DNA of 64,000 nucleotides from Castellaniella sp034674885 (GCF_034674885.1 NZ_JAUCDS010000005.1:1-64000); one strand, 5' to 3'. Shown: positions 40,933 to 50,550, counted from the first letter of the stretch. Made by a program: numbers and translations. The notes: generated by a model from the letters alone, not told the origin.

Positions 40933-41943
40933 CTAGGCCGTGACCCAGCAGCCCTGGCCCGGGCTGATCGACAGGCGTACGCGGTCGCCTTCGCGCTGGG
41001 CCGTGCCGGCGTGCTGTTCGGCCAGCAGTTCGCGGTCGCCCCAGCGCAGCGTCATGCGGCACAGGTTGCCCAGGAACGTGATGCTCTGGATGACGGCGGG
41101 GCCTGCTGCGTCTGCGTGAACCTGGATGTGCTCGGGCCGGATGCAGAGCAGGGCCTCGGGGGCCTGCGCCGGAGCCGGTATCTGGTTCAGGATGTCGGGT
41201 GTGTGGGCGCGCAGCCAGTCGGCGGAGAGCAGGTTGCTCAGGCCGATGAAATCCGCCACGAAACGGGTCTTGGGTTCGCGGTATAGCGTTTGCGGGGATC
41301 CCACCTGTTCGATCGTGCCATTGTTCATGCAGACCACCGTGTCGGCCAGCATCAGGGCTTCTTCCTGGTCGTGCGTCACCATGATGGTCGGGATTTTCAG
41401 GCGGCGCTGGACGTCGCGGATTTCATGGCGCATTTCGTTGCGCACCCGCGCGTCCAGGGCCGACAGCGGTTCGTCCAGCAGGATCAGCCGGGGGTTGACT
41501 GCCAGGGCCCGCGCCAGGGCCACCCGCTGCTGCTGTCCGCCCGACAGCTGCCAGGGGAAATGCTCGGCCATGGTGGGGATGCGGATCAGTTGCAGCAGTT
41601 CGTCCACGCGCTGGCGGATCCTGTCGGCCGGTTCCTTGCGGATGCGCAGGCCGTAGGCGATGTTGTCGCGCACGGTCATGTTGGGGAAGAGCGAATAGGA
41701 TTGGAAGACGATGCCGAAATTGCGGGTGCGAGGCGGCATTTGCCCCAGGTCCTGGCCATCGAGTTTCAGATCGCCGCCGTCGGCCTGCAGCAGTCCTGCG
41801 ATGATTCTCAGCAACGTCGTCTTGCCGCAGCCGCTGGGGCCCAGCAGGCAGACGAAATCGTGGGGTCCGACCGTCAGGTTGATGTCCTTGAGCGCCTGAA
41901 AATCGCCGAACGACTTGTGGATGTGTGAGAGTTCCAGGCTCAT
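40933..41943 (-). CDS. ABC transporter ATP-binding protein (2-aminoethylphosphonate/Fe3+-type)
   Basis: A 336-residue ATPase: Walker A GPSGCGKTT, Q-loop VFQSYSLFPNMT, LSGGQQQR, Walker B LILLDEPLSALD, MVTHDQEEA, and a C-terminal TOBE/OB domain (about 240-336, including CIRPEHIQVHADA). Typical of MOI/CUT-type importers with a regulatory tail. Sits between the binding protein and the permease genes. Confidence 0.92.
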   Translation of the reverse strand: MSLELSHIHKSFGDFQALKDINLTVGPHDFVCLLGPSGCGKTTLLRIIAGLLQADGGDLKLDGQDLGQMPPRTRNFGIVFQSYSLFPNMTVRDNIAYGLRIRKEPADRIRQRVDELLQLIRIPTMAEHFPWQLSGGQQQRVALARALAVNPRLILLDEPLSALDARVRNEMRHEIRDVQRRLKIPTIMVTHDQEEALMLADTVVCMNNGTIEQVGSPQTLYREPKTRFVADFIGLSNLLSADWLRAHTPDILNQIPAPAQAPEALLCIRPEHIQVHADAAGPAVIQSITFLGNLCRMTLRWGDRELLAEQHAGTAQREGDRVRLSISPGQGCWVTA

Positions 41944-41994
41944 GCAGCCCTCCGAAGGAGGCCGGGCGAGCCCGGCCCGTTGATGGATGGCGGG

Positions 41995-43011
41995 TCAGCG
42001 CGCCGTGACCTGCTGCCATTTCTTCAGGATCTCGGCCCGGTCGGCGGCGGATTTCTCGAAGTCGATGGGATACAGGACTTTGTCCACGTTTTTGGGCAGG
42101 CCTGCCTTGAGCAACTGTTCGGACGGCTGGGACCCCGGGATCGTGACGATTTCCTTGTATTTGGTGTAGAGCGTGGCGGCCTGGGACGACAGGGTCCAGT
42201 CCAGGAAGCGCTTGGCGTCTTCCGGGTTCTTTGTGGTCTTGACCACGCCGGAGGCTTCCAGTTCATAGCCGACCCAGTCGGATGGGATCACCATCTTGAC
42301 GGGGAAGCCGGCTTCGATCGATTGCATGGCCGGGAATGCAAACGAGGCGCCGATGGCGTATTCGCCCGTGCGCGCCATCTTGCAGGGTTTGGACCCGGAA
42401 CTGGTGTACTGCGCGATGTTCTGGTTCAGGCCTTTGATCAGGTCCCAGCCCTTGTCGTTGCCCAGCCCCTGCAGGATGGCGGCGATCTGCAGCCAGCCCG
42501 TGCCCGACGCGGCCGGGTTGGGCATCACGACTTCGCCTTTGTAGACCGGTTTGGTCAGGTCTTCCCACGATGCCGGCATTGGCAGGTTCTTGGATTTCAG
42601 GCGTTCCGTGTTGACGCAGAAGGCTGCCATGTAGCCGGTGGCGGCAAACCAGGTGCCGTCCTTGCCGCGATAGATGGCGGGCAGTTTCTGGGCGGCGGCG
42701 GGTTCGTATTTCATCAGTTCGCCGTGAATCCGGGGGTCCAGCATGTTGGTGACTGCGAATCCCCAGATGACGTCCGCCCGGGGGTTCTTGAGTTCCGCCA
42801 GCAGGCGCGCGGCCATGTCGCCGGTGGACAGGCGCAGGACGTGGAATTCGACGTCGGGCATGGCGGCCTTTGCGGCTGCCATGTAGTCGGTGACTTCGTC
42901 GTCTTCCAGGGCGGTGTAGATGGTCAGGGGTTTGGCGTGGGCGGCCTGGATCAGGCCGGCCCCGACGAGCGCGATGGCTGCGGTCAGGGCTTTTTGTGTA
43001 AAGCGTTGCAT
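41995..43011 (-). CDS. periplasmic binding protein of 2-aminoethylphosphonate-type ABC importer
   Basis: A 338-residue secreted protein with a Sec signal ending QAAHA|KPL. It matches the Fe3+/polyamine-type binding fold (LTIYTALEDDEVTDYMAAAKAAMPDVEF, ADVIWGFAVTNML, PASGTGWLQIAAILQGLG), closest in my reading to the TIGR03261/AepX group that binds 2-aminoethylphosphonate. First gene of the operon. Neither PhnWX nor PhnA degradation genes occur in the window. Confidence 0.82.
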   Translation of the reverse strand: MQRFTQKALTAAIALVGAGLIQAAHAKPLTIYTALEDDEVTDYMAAAKAAMPDVEFHVLRLSTGDMAARLLAELKNPRADVIWGFAVTNMLDPRIHGELMKYEPAAAQKLPAIYRGKDGTWFAATGYMAAFCVNTERLKSKNLPMPASWEDLTKPVYKGEVVMPNPAASGTGWLQIAAILQGLGNDKGWDLIKGLNQNIAQYTSSGSKPCKMARTGEYAIGASFAFPAMQSIEAGFPVKMVIPSDWVGYELEASGVVKTTKNPEDAKRFLDWTLSSQAATLYTKYKEIVTIPGSQPSEQLLKAGLPKNVDKVLYPIDFEKSAADRAEILKKWQQVTAR

Positions 43012-43140
43012 GCGTGTCTCCTGCTGTCGTGGGGAACCGGTCTGGTGCCGGGTCGTCGGGAGTCGCTACGGCGATGCATGGCGTGTTGCGGTCCTACGAG
43101 TTATCTGCCGAAGCGCCTGTGGTTGTTATTTTGTGGAAAT

Positions 43141-43156
43141 TTGCAAAAACATGCAA
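43141..43156. promoter_or_regulatory. inverted repeat in divergent region of the ABC operon and IMPase gene
   Basis: TTGCA and TGCAA are separated by 6 bp in a 201-base AT-richer region between the binding-protein gene (minus) and the inositol-phosphatase-family gene (plus). It may be the operator of the DeoR protein. Low specificity of the motif makes this tentative. Confidence 0.35.
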
Positions 43157-43212
43157 TCCCCTGCAGAATTCTTTTTCAGTGATGTGCCCATCCATTGTTT
43201 TCGGAGCCAGAC

Positions 43213-44010
43213 ATGCCGATATCATCCGTGGTGCCGCCCTGGACGGATGAAGTCCTGGATTTTGCGCAGGACCTCGCAGGCCAGGCCAGATCGATTGCCC
43301 TGCGCTGGTTTCGCCATCAGCCCGGCATCGAGGTCAAGGCCGATGCCAGCCCGGTCACGGTGGCTGATCGCGGGGTCGAGGAATTCCTGCGCCGTGAAAT
43401 CGCGCGCCGCTATCCGGATCACGGGGTGCTGGGCGAGGAATTCGGCATACAGGCGGGGGATGCCCCTATCCTGTGGTCCATCGATCCGATCGATGGCACG
43501 CGCAGTTTCATCACCGGCAACCCGCTGTGGGGCTGCCTGCTGGCGGTGCTGCACGAACGACAGCCGCTGCTGGGCATCATCGACATCCCGTATACGGCAG
43601 AACGCTGGGTGGCGGTGCGCGGGCGCGGCTGCTGGCTCAATGGTGAACGCTGCCGCACCCGGGCGGTCACGGATCTGGCGCAGGCGATTCTGCAGGCCAC
43701 ATCGCCGGACCTGTTCGGGGAGGCCGACCGCCGGGCCTTCGACCATCTGGGGCAGGCGGTGTATCTGCGCCGCTTCGGCGGCGACTGCTACGCCTACGCC
43801 CTGCTGGCCAGCGGGCACGTGGATCTGGTCGTGGAATCGGGCCTGATGCCTTACGATTACCTGCCCCTGATCACCGTCGTCCAGGAAGCAGGCGGCATCA
43901 TCACCGACTGGCAGGGCCGGGCGTTGACGGCGCAGTCCGATGGCCGCGTCATTGCAGCGGCCAATGCCCGTTTGCATGAGCAAGCCCTGCATCGCCTTAC
44001 AGGATCGTGA
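43213..44010 (+). CDS. inositol monophosphatase-family phosphatase (HisN-like)
   Basis: A 265-residue protein from ATG 43213 (GGAG 6 bases upstream; a TTG six codons earlier is unlikely). It has the three IMPase motifs: GEEFG (metal Glu), WSIDPIDGTRSF (DPxDGT) and a late SGLMPYDYLPLITVVQEAGG. HisN-type histidinol-phosphatases and other sugar/inositol phosphatases share this pattern. The divergent organophosphorus-type importer suggests it may hydrolyse an imported or derived phosphate ester (inference). Converges on the M81 gene with a 14-base overlap. Confidence 0.85.
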   Translation: MPISSVVPPWTDEVLDFAQDLAGQARSIALRWFRHQPGIEVKADASPVTVADRGVEEFLRREIARRYPDHGVLGEEFGIQAGDAPILWSIDPIDGTRSFITGNPLWGCLLAVLHERQPLLGIIDIPYTAERWVAVRGRGCWLNGERCRTRAVTDLAQAILQATSPDLFGEADRRAFDHLGQAVYLRRFGGDCYAYALLASGHVDLVVESGLMPYDYLPLITVVQEAGGIITDWQGRALTAQSDGRVIAAANARLHEQALHRLTGS

Positions 44011-45460
44011 CCCCGGGGCGCAGCCGGGTATAGCGCAGTTCGTGCAGATCGGCCGTATTGGCGCCCGGGGCCTTCACCACCAGGATGCGGTCGGCCAGGG
44101 CGCCGAAGTCAGCGCGGAAATGGACTGAGCTTTTCAGGACCAGGATGCTGTAGTCCTGCGGATTCGCGCCCAGGTGGTGGAACATGGCCTGGTCGGCCGC
44201 CTGTTGTTTGCGGCTGGAAATCAGGACGTCGACACCGCAGATGCGCACCCGGGCCATGGGGCCCAGGTCCATGCGGCAGCCCTGATAGAACGGCCCCGTG
44301 CCCGTGAACTTCCCGTCTCCCAAGGCCAGCACTTCGAAGTCGCCTTCCACCGGGGGGCCGCCCGGCGTGTTGCGGCCTCCCAGGGGGTGCCGGATCGTGG
44401 TTCCGACGCCCGCCTGGTGGGCTGCCAGGGAGAAGGGCGCATCGCACAGCAGGGCCACGGCGGCGTTCTGCAGGCGATGGTCCAGCAGCGCCTGCAGCAT
44501 GCCGGTGGTGTCCCCCGACCCGCCGCCGCCCGGATTGTCCTGGGTATCGGCCAGGATGGTGCGGCGGGCGGCCTGTGTGCGGACGATTTGCAAGGCTTCG
44601 TCGGGAGTGTGCAGCGTGCCGCTGAAGGCCTGCTGCAGACCGGTCACGTCGGCCGCCAGGGCCTGGACGCCTGCCTGCGCCAGATCGGGCGTGCGGGCAT
44701 AGGCCAGGATCGCCGGCCCGGATTCGGGGGTGTCCGAATTGGGGAATCCGGGGATGAACTGGACCTCGGGGCGATCGGGGGCCTCCAGTGTCCGTGCCCG
44801 GGCCATGATCCGCCCGGCGGGTTCCTGGCCCAGGGTACTTTGCCACGGCATGGAGACCAGGAAATCCAGTTTTTTCCAGGCTGCATGGAAGACTTCCCCG
44901 GCCAGCAGCCGCTGCATCATGCGCGCCGCCCGGGCGCCTGTGTCCGCCATGTCCACGTGAGGATAGCTGTGATAGGCCACCATGGCCTGGGTCTGGTCCA
45001 CCATGGCCTGGGTGATGATGGCGTGGAAGTCCAGGGCGGCTACATAAGGCATGGCGGGGCCGGTGATGGCCCGCAGGCGCCGCAGCAGTTCGCCTTCGGC
45101 ATCATCCAGGCTTTCGGTCACCATGGACCCGTGCAGGTCCAGGAACAGGGCGTCCAGCGGGCCTGCCTGGCACAACAGGTCTTCGATACGTGCGACGACG
45201 GTTTCAAAGGCCGCGTCCGCCACGGGGCCCGAGGGGTTTGCGGAGCACCATAGCAAGGGCACCAGGGTGTGTCCGGTGCCCCGCAATGCGGCCATGAAAC
45301 CGCTGACCGCCAGGTTCATGGCGTGGGTGGCGTCCAGCAGCGCGGGGCCCTCGACCAGTCCGGGCCAGGCATCGGCCTCGATGAAACGGTCCAGCGTGGT
45401 CGGGCCGGGGGCGAAGGTGTTGGTCTCGTGCAGGAACCCCAGGATACCGATGCGCGCCAT
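43997..45460 (-). CDS. M81-family metallopeptidase (MlrC-like)
   Basis: A 487-residue protein with the MlrC family start MARIGILGFLHETNTFAPGPT and DUF1485/MlrC_C halves. Likely zinc ligands lie in LDLHGSM, ALDFHA and AYHSYPHVDMADTGARAA. MlrC cleaves a linear microcystin fragment containing an iso-linked glutamate. Here it ends a TRAP/glutamine-synthetase-like/dehydrogenase operon, 2 bases after the alcohol dehydrogenase, so it may hydrolyse a gamma-glutamyl amide made by the ligase (hypothesis). Confidence 0.88.
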   Translation of the reverse strand: MARIGILGFLHETNTFAPGPTTLDRFIEADAWPGLVEGPALLDATHAMNLAVSGFMAALRGTGHTLVPLLWCSANPSGPVADAAFETVVARIEDLLCQAGPLDALFLDLHGSMVTESLDDAEGELLRRLRAITGPAMPYVAALDFHAIITQAMVDQTQAMVAYHSYPHVDMADTGARAARMMQRLLAGEVFHAAWKKLDFLVSMPWQSTLGQEPAGRIMARARTLEAPDRPEVQFIPGFPNSDTPESGPAILAYARTPDLAQAGVQALAADVTGLQQAFSGTLHTPDEALQIVRTQAARRTILADTQDNPGGGGSGDTTGMLQALLDHRLQNAAVALLCDAPFSLAAHQAGVGTTIRHPLGGRNTPGGPPVEGDFEVLALGDGKFTGTGPFYQGCRMDLGPMARVRICGVDVLISSRKQQAADQAMFHHLGANPQDYSILVLKSSVHFRADFGALADRILVVKAPGANTADLHELRYTRLRPGVTIL

Positions 45461-45462
45461 GG

Positions 45463-46626
45463 TCAGAGCGTCCCCTGGATGGCGTCGCTCAGGATCGCGT
45501 CATACTGAGCAGAGGTGAAGGGGATCGGATTGGTCGCGGCCGAACCGTCCAGCACTGCCAGTGCGCCGACCTTGCCCACGGCGTCGGCGGGGATGCCGAT
45601 GTCGGCCAGGCCGTGTGGAATGTGGATGGATTCCCGCAGGGCCAGCACCCAGTCCAGCGCTGCGGCGAAACCGGGATTGGGCAGACCCAGGTAGCGGGCC
45701 AGCAGCGTCATCGTGTCGCTGATGACAGCCTGGTTGGCCTTCAGCACATAGGGCATCAGGATGGCGTTGAGCATGCCATGGTGGGCGTCGTAGAGGGCGC
45801 CCAGGGGGTGGGCCAGCGCGTGCATGGCGCCCAGGCCTTTCTGGAAGGCTGTGGCGCCCATGCAGGAAGCCACCAGCATGAAGTGGCGGGCTTCCAGGTC
45901 CGTGCCGTCGTCCACCGCGCGTTTCAGGTATTCGTGCACCAGGCGGCTGCCTTCCATGCCGATGCCCGTCGCCATGGGGTGGTGGACGGGGGAACACAGA
46001 GCTTCCAGGTTATGGGACAGCGCGTCCATGCCGGTGGCTGCCGTCAGGCGGGCGGGCAGGGCGGTGGTCAGTTCGGCATCCAGGATCACGGTGGCCGGCA
46101 GCATGCGGGCGTGAAAGATGATGCGTTTCACATGGGCATGGTCATCCGTGATGACCGATGCGCGACCGACCTCGGAGCCGGTGCCTGCCGTCGTCGGCAC
46201 CGCCACGACGGGCACCATGCCGGCGACGTTGACGCGCGTGTAGTTGTCGCCGATGTCCTCGAAATCCCACAGTGGCCGGCCCTGCCCGACCATGAGGGCG
46301 ATGGCCTTGGCCGCGTCCAGGGCCGAGCCGCCGCCAAATGCGATGACGCCATCGTGGCCGCCCGCCTGAAAGGCGGCGACGCCGTCGCTCACGTTCTGGC
46401 CGGTGGGGTTGCCCTTGATGTGGGAAAACAGGCCGCAAGCCAGGCCGTCGCCCTGGCAGGACTGTACGGCCTGGCTGACCATGGGCAGGCCGGCCAGGCC
46501 GGGGTCGGTGATCAGCAAGGGCCGGTGCATGCCCAGGTCCCGGCAGTGTTGCGGCAGTTCGCGGATGCGTCCGGGGCCAGCCTTGATAGCGGTGGGGTAG
46601 TTCCAGTTGGCGGTCAGATTGGTCAT
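45463..46626 (-). CDS. iron-containing alcohol dehydrogenase
   Basis: A 387-residue group III Fe-ADH. The NAD-binding loop is FGGGSALDAAKAIALM, the metal ligand regions are TGMDALSHNLEALCS and AMHALAHPLGALYDAHHG, and TTAGTGSEVGR is conserved. Probably oxidises an alcohol to an aldehyde for the aldehyde dehydrogenase encoded 9 bases upstream. Confidence 0.93.
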   Translation of the reverse strand: MTNLTANWNYPTAIKAGPGRIRELPQHCRDLGMHRPLLITDPGLAGLPMVSQAVQSCQGDGLACGLFSHIKGNPTGQNVSDGVAAFQAGGHDGVIAFGGGSALDAAKAIALMVGQGRPLWDFEDIGDNYTRVNVAGMVPVVAVPTTAGTGSEVGRASVITDDHAHVKRIIFHARMLPATVILDAELTTALPARLTAATGMDALSHNLEALCSPVHHPMATGIGMEGSRLVHEYLKRAVDDGTDLEARHFMLVASCMGATAFQKGLGAMHALAHPLGALYDAHHGMLNAILMPYVLKANQAVISDTMTLLARYLGLPNPGFAAALDWVLALRESIHIPHGLADIGIPADAVGKVGALAVLDGSAATNPIPFTSAQYDAILSDAIQGTL

Positions 46627-46635
46627 GATGCTTCC

Positions 46636-48027
46636 CTATAGCGACAGCTCGCGAAGATGGTAGGACTTCACACGCGTCAGCATGTGATAGCCGTAGATGG
46701 ACAGTGAGATCCCATGGCCGGTGTTCTTGACGCCGGTCCAGGCCAGGGCCGGGTCCAGGTAATCGCAGCGATTCATGAAGACCGTTCCCGCTTCGATCTG
46801 CTGCCCCAGGTGGCGGGCGGCATCCATGTCGCGCGTGAAGACCGAGGCGGTCAGGCCGTAGCGGCAGTCGTTCATCAGGGCCACGGCCTGTTCGTCGGAG
46901 GACACCGGCATGATGCCCACCACAGGGCCGAAGCATTCCTCGTTCATGATCGGCATGTCGTGGTTGACCTGCGTCAGGATGCTGGGCGCCAGGTAGGTGC
47001 TGCCGGGCAGCGCCATGGGAAATCGTCCGGGGTCCACGCAGTCGCGGGCGCCCATGCCGATGGACTGGGCCAGCACGGCGTGGATTTCCTCGGCTGCTCG
47101 CATCCGCACCACCGGGCCCAGGTTGATGTTCGGGTCCAGAGGGTCGCCCAGGCGGTATTGTTCCGTCAGGGCGACCGCCTGGTCCACGAACGCCTGGTAA
47201 TGGGACTGGTGGACGTAGATGCGCTGGATGCCGCAGCAGGACTGTCCGGAATTGAAGAAGGCGCCGTCCACCAGCGTTTCGACGGCCTGGCCCAGGTCCG
47301 CGTCGGCGCGAACGTAGGCAGGGTCGTTGCCGCCCAGTTCCAGCCCCCGGCCGATGAAGCGCCCCACGGCGGCTTCTTCCACGGCGGCACCGCCACGCAC
47401 CGATCCGGTGAAGGCCACATAGTCGATGGCCGGCGACTGGATCAGCGCACGGATGGTGTCGTGCGTGGCGTGGATGAATTGGAACAGGCCTGCGGGCAGG
47501 CCGGCGTCGGTAAAGGCCTGGACCAGCTGTTCGGCGCACAGGGGCGTCTGGTCCGAATGCTTGAGGATCACGGCATTGCCGGCGGCCAGCGCGGGCACGA
47601 TGCTGTTGACGGCGGTCAGCAGCGGGTAGTTCCACGGCGCGATGGTCAGCACCACGCCGACCGGTTCGCGCGCGATGGACCGGTGCAGATTATCCTGTTG
47701 CGGCAGGTCCAGCGGCGCCAGCGCCTGTTCCGCCACGGACAGCATGTAGCGCCCGCGCTCGGCAAAGCCGCGCAGTTCGCCCGGTGCCTGGCTGATCGGG
47801 CGGCCCATCTGTTCGGTGATCGCCTTGGCAAAGGTGTCAGTGCGTGCGACGACCGTGCTGATGGCCTGTTCCAGCAGGCCCACGCGCACGGACAAGGGTT
47901 GTCGCGCCCAGTCGCGCTGGGCGCGCCGGGCTGCCTGGGCGATGCGTTCCAGGTCGGCGCTCGTGGCGTGCGGCCGGCGCAGCAGTTCTTGCCCGTCGAT
48001 GGGGCTGATGGTGATGAGTTCGCTCAT
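46636..48027 (-). CDS. NAD(P)-dependent aldehyde dehydrogenase
   Basis: A 463-residue ALDH with ITIAPWNYPL-type (VVLTIAPWNYPLLT) active-site Asn, the ELGGNDPAYV catalytic Glu and NSGQSCCGIQRIYV with the nucleophilic Cys, where a Cys pair (SCC) is present. Closest in pattern to succinate-semialdehyde/gamma-glutamyl-aminoaldehyde dehydrogenases. It follows the glutamine-synthetase-like gene by 21 bases. Confidence 0.94.
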   Translation of the reverse strand: MSELITISPIDGQELLRRPHATSADLERIAQAARRAQRDWARQPLSVRVGLLEQAISTVVARTDTFAKAITEQMGRPISQAPGELRGFAERGRYMLSVAEQALAPLDLPQQDNLHRSIAREPVGVVLTIAPWNYPLLTAVNSIVPALAAGNAVILKHSDQTPLCAEQLVQAFTDAGLPAGLFQFIHATHDTIRALIQSPAIDYVAFTGSVRGGAAVEEAAVGRFIGRGLELGGNDPAYVRADADLGQAVETLVDGAFFNSGQSCCGIQRIYVHQSHYQAFVDQAVALTEQYRLGDPLDPNINLGPVVRMRAAEEIHAVLAQSIGMGARDCVDPGRFPMALPGSTYLAPSILTQVNHDMPIMNEECFGPVVGIMPVSSDEQAVALMNDCRYGLTASVFTRDMDAARHLGQQIEAGTVFMNRCDYLDPALAWTGVKNTGHGISLSIYGYHMLTRVKSYHLRELSL

Positions 48028-48048
48028 GGTGAACGCCTGTCCTGATGG

Positions 48049-49431
48049 TCAGATGATTTCGAAATAACGCTGGAGTTCCCAGTCGGTGACGTATTCGCGG
48101 AATTTACGCTCTTCCCATTCGCGTGTGGCCGCCATGTGGTCGACGAAGACGTTGCCGAACAAGTCGCGGGCAGCGTCGGAGCGGCGCAGGCGCTGCGCGG
48201 CCTCCCACAGGGTCTGGGGGAATTTGATCGATTCCGGGAATTCCTGGGTGTAGGCATTGCCGAAGGTGAAGGTCGGTTCCAGCTTCTGTTCGATGCCCAG
48301 CAGTCCCGAGCCCAGGGCTGCGGCCAGCGCGATGTAGGGATTGGCGTCGGCCGAGCCGATGCGTACCTCGATGCGCTGGGCCTTGGGCCCGCCCGGGATC
48401 ACCCGCAACGCCGTGGTGCGGTTCTCGACGCCCAGGCTGGCTTCCAGCGGCGCCCAGTAGCCCGGCACCAGGCGGGTATAGCTGTTGATGGTCTGGGCAT
48501 ACATGGCCATCAGTTCCGGCATGTAGCGCTGCTGGCCTGCTGCGAAATGCCGGTGCAGCGCGCTCATGTGGTGCTCGGCCTTGGGGTCGTGGAAGACGTT
48601 CAGGCCGGTCTTGCGGTCAGTCAGCGACAGGTGGATGTGACCGCTTTGCCCGGAATGGTGATGCGACCATTTCGCCATGAAGGTCGCCATCAGCCCCTGC
48701 TGTTCGGCCAGGGCCTTGGTGAATGTCTTGAACAGGAAGCCCTTGTCGGCTGCGTGGTCGATGCGGTCCACCGCGATGGCGGCTTCCAGCACGCCCGGGC
48801 CGGTTTCGGTGTGCAGGCTTTCGATGGGGAGGTCCATGCGTTCGCACAGATCCATCAGTTCTTCGTAGAAATCGGCATGGACGGTGCTGCGCAGCACCGA
48901 GTAGCCGAAGTTGCCGGGCGTCCAGTTCTTCAGGTTGCGGTATTGCTTTTCCCGGATGGAATCGGGCGTCTCGTCGAACATGAAGAATTCATATTCCAGG
49001 GCGGCATGGGCGTCGAACCCCAGGTCGGCAGCGCGTTGGATGACTCGGTGCAGCAGGCGCCTGGGACAGACCTGGGCGGCGGGCCCGTCCAGTTCGGCGA
49101 TGAAGAACAGCATGTCCTCGCCCTGGGCGTTGCGTTCCAGCGGCAGCCGGCGGCAGGTGCTGGGGTCGATGCGGGCGGCAGCATCCGGGTAGGCGGTGTG
49201 CCAGCCGGTGAAAGTCGTGTTGTCGTACAGCTCGTCGTTGGAATCCCAGCCCATCACGACGTCGCAGAAGGCGAAGCCGGATTGCAGCGCGCTGATGAAC
49301 TTGTCCTTGCGCATGTATTTGCCGCGGATGACGCCGTCGATGTCTGAGAGCCCCAGTTTGATGTGGGACAGGCTGCTTTGCTTGACCAGGGCGATGGCGT
49401 CGTCGATGGTCTGTAGGGTACGTTCTTGCAT
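48049..49431 (-). CDS. glutamine-synthetase-family ligase (gamma-glutamyl-amine synthetase candidate)
   Basis: A 460-residue GS fold: beta-grasp N-terminus (HIKLGLSDIDGVIRGKYM) and a catalytic domain with LEYEFFMFD, GPGVLEAAI, GQSGHIHLSLTD, LVPGYWAPLEASLGVENRTTALRV and EVRIGSADANPYIALAAAL. It is the GS-I-like type used by PuuA/GlnA4/SpuI enzymes to gamma-glutamylate amines; it lacks the usual C-terminal adenylylation context. Placed in a catabolic operon with TRAP importer, ALDH, ADH and M81 genes, it probably glutamylates the imported amine. Confidence 0.92.
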   Translation of the reverse strand: MQERTLQTIDDAIALVKQSSLSHIKLGLSDIDGVIRGKYMRKDKFISALQSGFAFCDVVMGWDSNDELYDNTTFTGWHTAYPDAAARIDPSTCRRLPLERNAQGEDMLFFIAELDGPAAQVCPRRLLHRVIQRAADLGFDAHAALEYEFFMFDETPDSIREKQYRNLKNWTPGNFGYSVLRSTVHADFYEELMDLCERMDLPIESLHTETGPGVLEAAIAVDRIDHAADKGFLFKTFTKALAEQQGLMATFMAKWSHHHSGQSGHIHLSLTDRKTGLNVFHDPKAEHHMSALHRHFAAGQQRYMPELMAMYAQTINSYTRLVPGYWAPLEASLGVENRTTALRVIPGGPKAQRIEVRIGSADANPYIALAAALGSGLLGIEQKLEPTFTFGNAYTQEFPESIKFPQTLWEAAQRLRRSDAARDLFGNVFVDHMAATREWEERKFREYVTDWELQRYFEII

Positions 49432-49503
49432 GTTGCACCTTTGTGCCGCGTCGATGAAGCGGGGGGCGGCGCTTGGCGCGCCCCCCGGACCTGCTGATCA
49501 GAA

Positions 49504-50550
49504 TCAGGCGAAGCGGTACGGAGGACCGGCTTTTGTCATGATCTCTGCGTATTGCTTCAGGATGCCCACGACCTTGGCGTCCCGGGGACTTTTTTGCGCG
49601 ATCTCGTCCCAGAACTTATGGGCCTCGGTTTCCACGGCCTTCCATTCCGATTCGGGAATGGTGGTCAGTTCCAGCTTGCCGCCCTGGGTGCGATAGTGGG
49701 CCTCGCCCCACCAGTACCAGTGCTGGCGGTAATAGTGGGAACTGTCCATGCACAGCTGGAACAGGGTTTTCAGGTGGTCGGGCACCGCGTTCCATTTTTC
49801 GGTGTTGGCGATGTAGGACCCGGCCCAGGCGCCCGAGACGTTGTTGGTCAGATAGTATTTCGTGACGTCCGCCCAGCCCACGGTGTAGACCTCGGTGATG
49901 CCGGACCAGCAGACGCCGTCAAGCTCGCCCGTCTGCAGCGCGACCTGTACGTCTTCATAGGGCAGGGTGACGGGCACCACGCCCAGCCGCGACAGGAACC
50001 GACCGCCCGTCGGAAAGGTATACAGGCGCAGGCCCTTCAGGTCTTCCAGGGATTTGATCGGCTTGGTGGTGGCCATGTTGCAGGGATCCCAGGCCCCCGT
50101 GCCCAGCCAGGTGACGTTGTCGACCTTGCTGTAGGCCTCCTTCCAGATGTCGTTCAGGCCGTACCAGTTCCAGAGGGCGGGCACGTCCAGGCTGTAGCGC
50201 GAGGCCAGGGGGAAATAGGCGGCGAAGATGGCTACGTCCACTGGCGCCGCCATGGAGTCGTCGTCGCTTTGGGCGGCGTCGATGGTGCCTTTCTGCACTG
50301 CGCGGAACAACTCGCCCTGGGGCACCAGCTGGTCGGCCGTGTAGAGTTCGATTTCCATCTGGCCGTTGGCGGCTTTGTTGAAGGCGTCGATGGACGGTTT
50401 GATCACGTGGGCGGCCAGGGCCGGGCCGGCATAGGTCTGCAGCCGCCACTTGATGGGCGCCTGGGCGCGCACGATGGCCGGCGCCGCGATGGTGCCCGCC
50501 CCCAGGGCGGCACCGCCTGCCAGTTTCAGGAATTCACGTCTTTGAGTCAT
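49504..50550 (-). CDS. TRAP transporter substrate-binding protein (DctP family)
   Basis: A 348-residue periplasmic protein exported by Tat (MTQRREFLKLAGGAALGAG). The DctP fold shows IKWRLQTYAGPALAAHV, LKGLRLYTFPTGGRFLSRLG and the conserved ligand Arg region. Binding proteins of this class carry organic acids or zwitterions; ligand unknown. 77 bases after dctM, 72 before the GS-like gene. Confidence 0.93.
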   Translation of the reverse strand: MTQRREFLKLAGGAALGAGTIAAPAIVRAQAPIKWRLQTYAGPALAAHVIKPSIDAFNKAANGQMEIELYTADQLVPQGELFRAVQKGTIDAAQSDDDSMAAPVDVAIFAAYFPLASRYSLDVPALWNWYGLNDIWKEAYSKVDNVTWLGTGAWDPCNMATTKPIKSLEDLKGLRLYTFPTGGRFLSRLGVVPVTLPYEDVQVALQTGELDGVCWSGITEVYTVGWADVTKYYLTNNVSGAWAGSYIANTEKWNAVPDHLKTLFQLCMDSSHYYRQHWYWWGEAHYRTQGGKLELTTIPESEWKAVETEAHKFWDEIAQKSPRDAKVVGILKQYAEIMTKAGPPYRFA

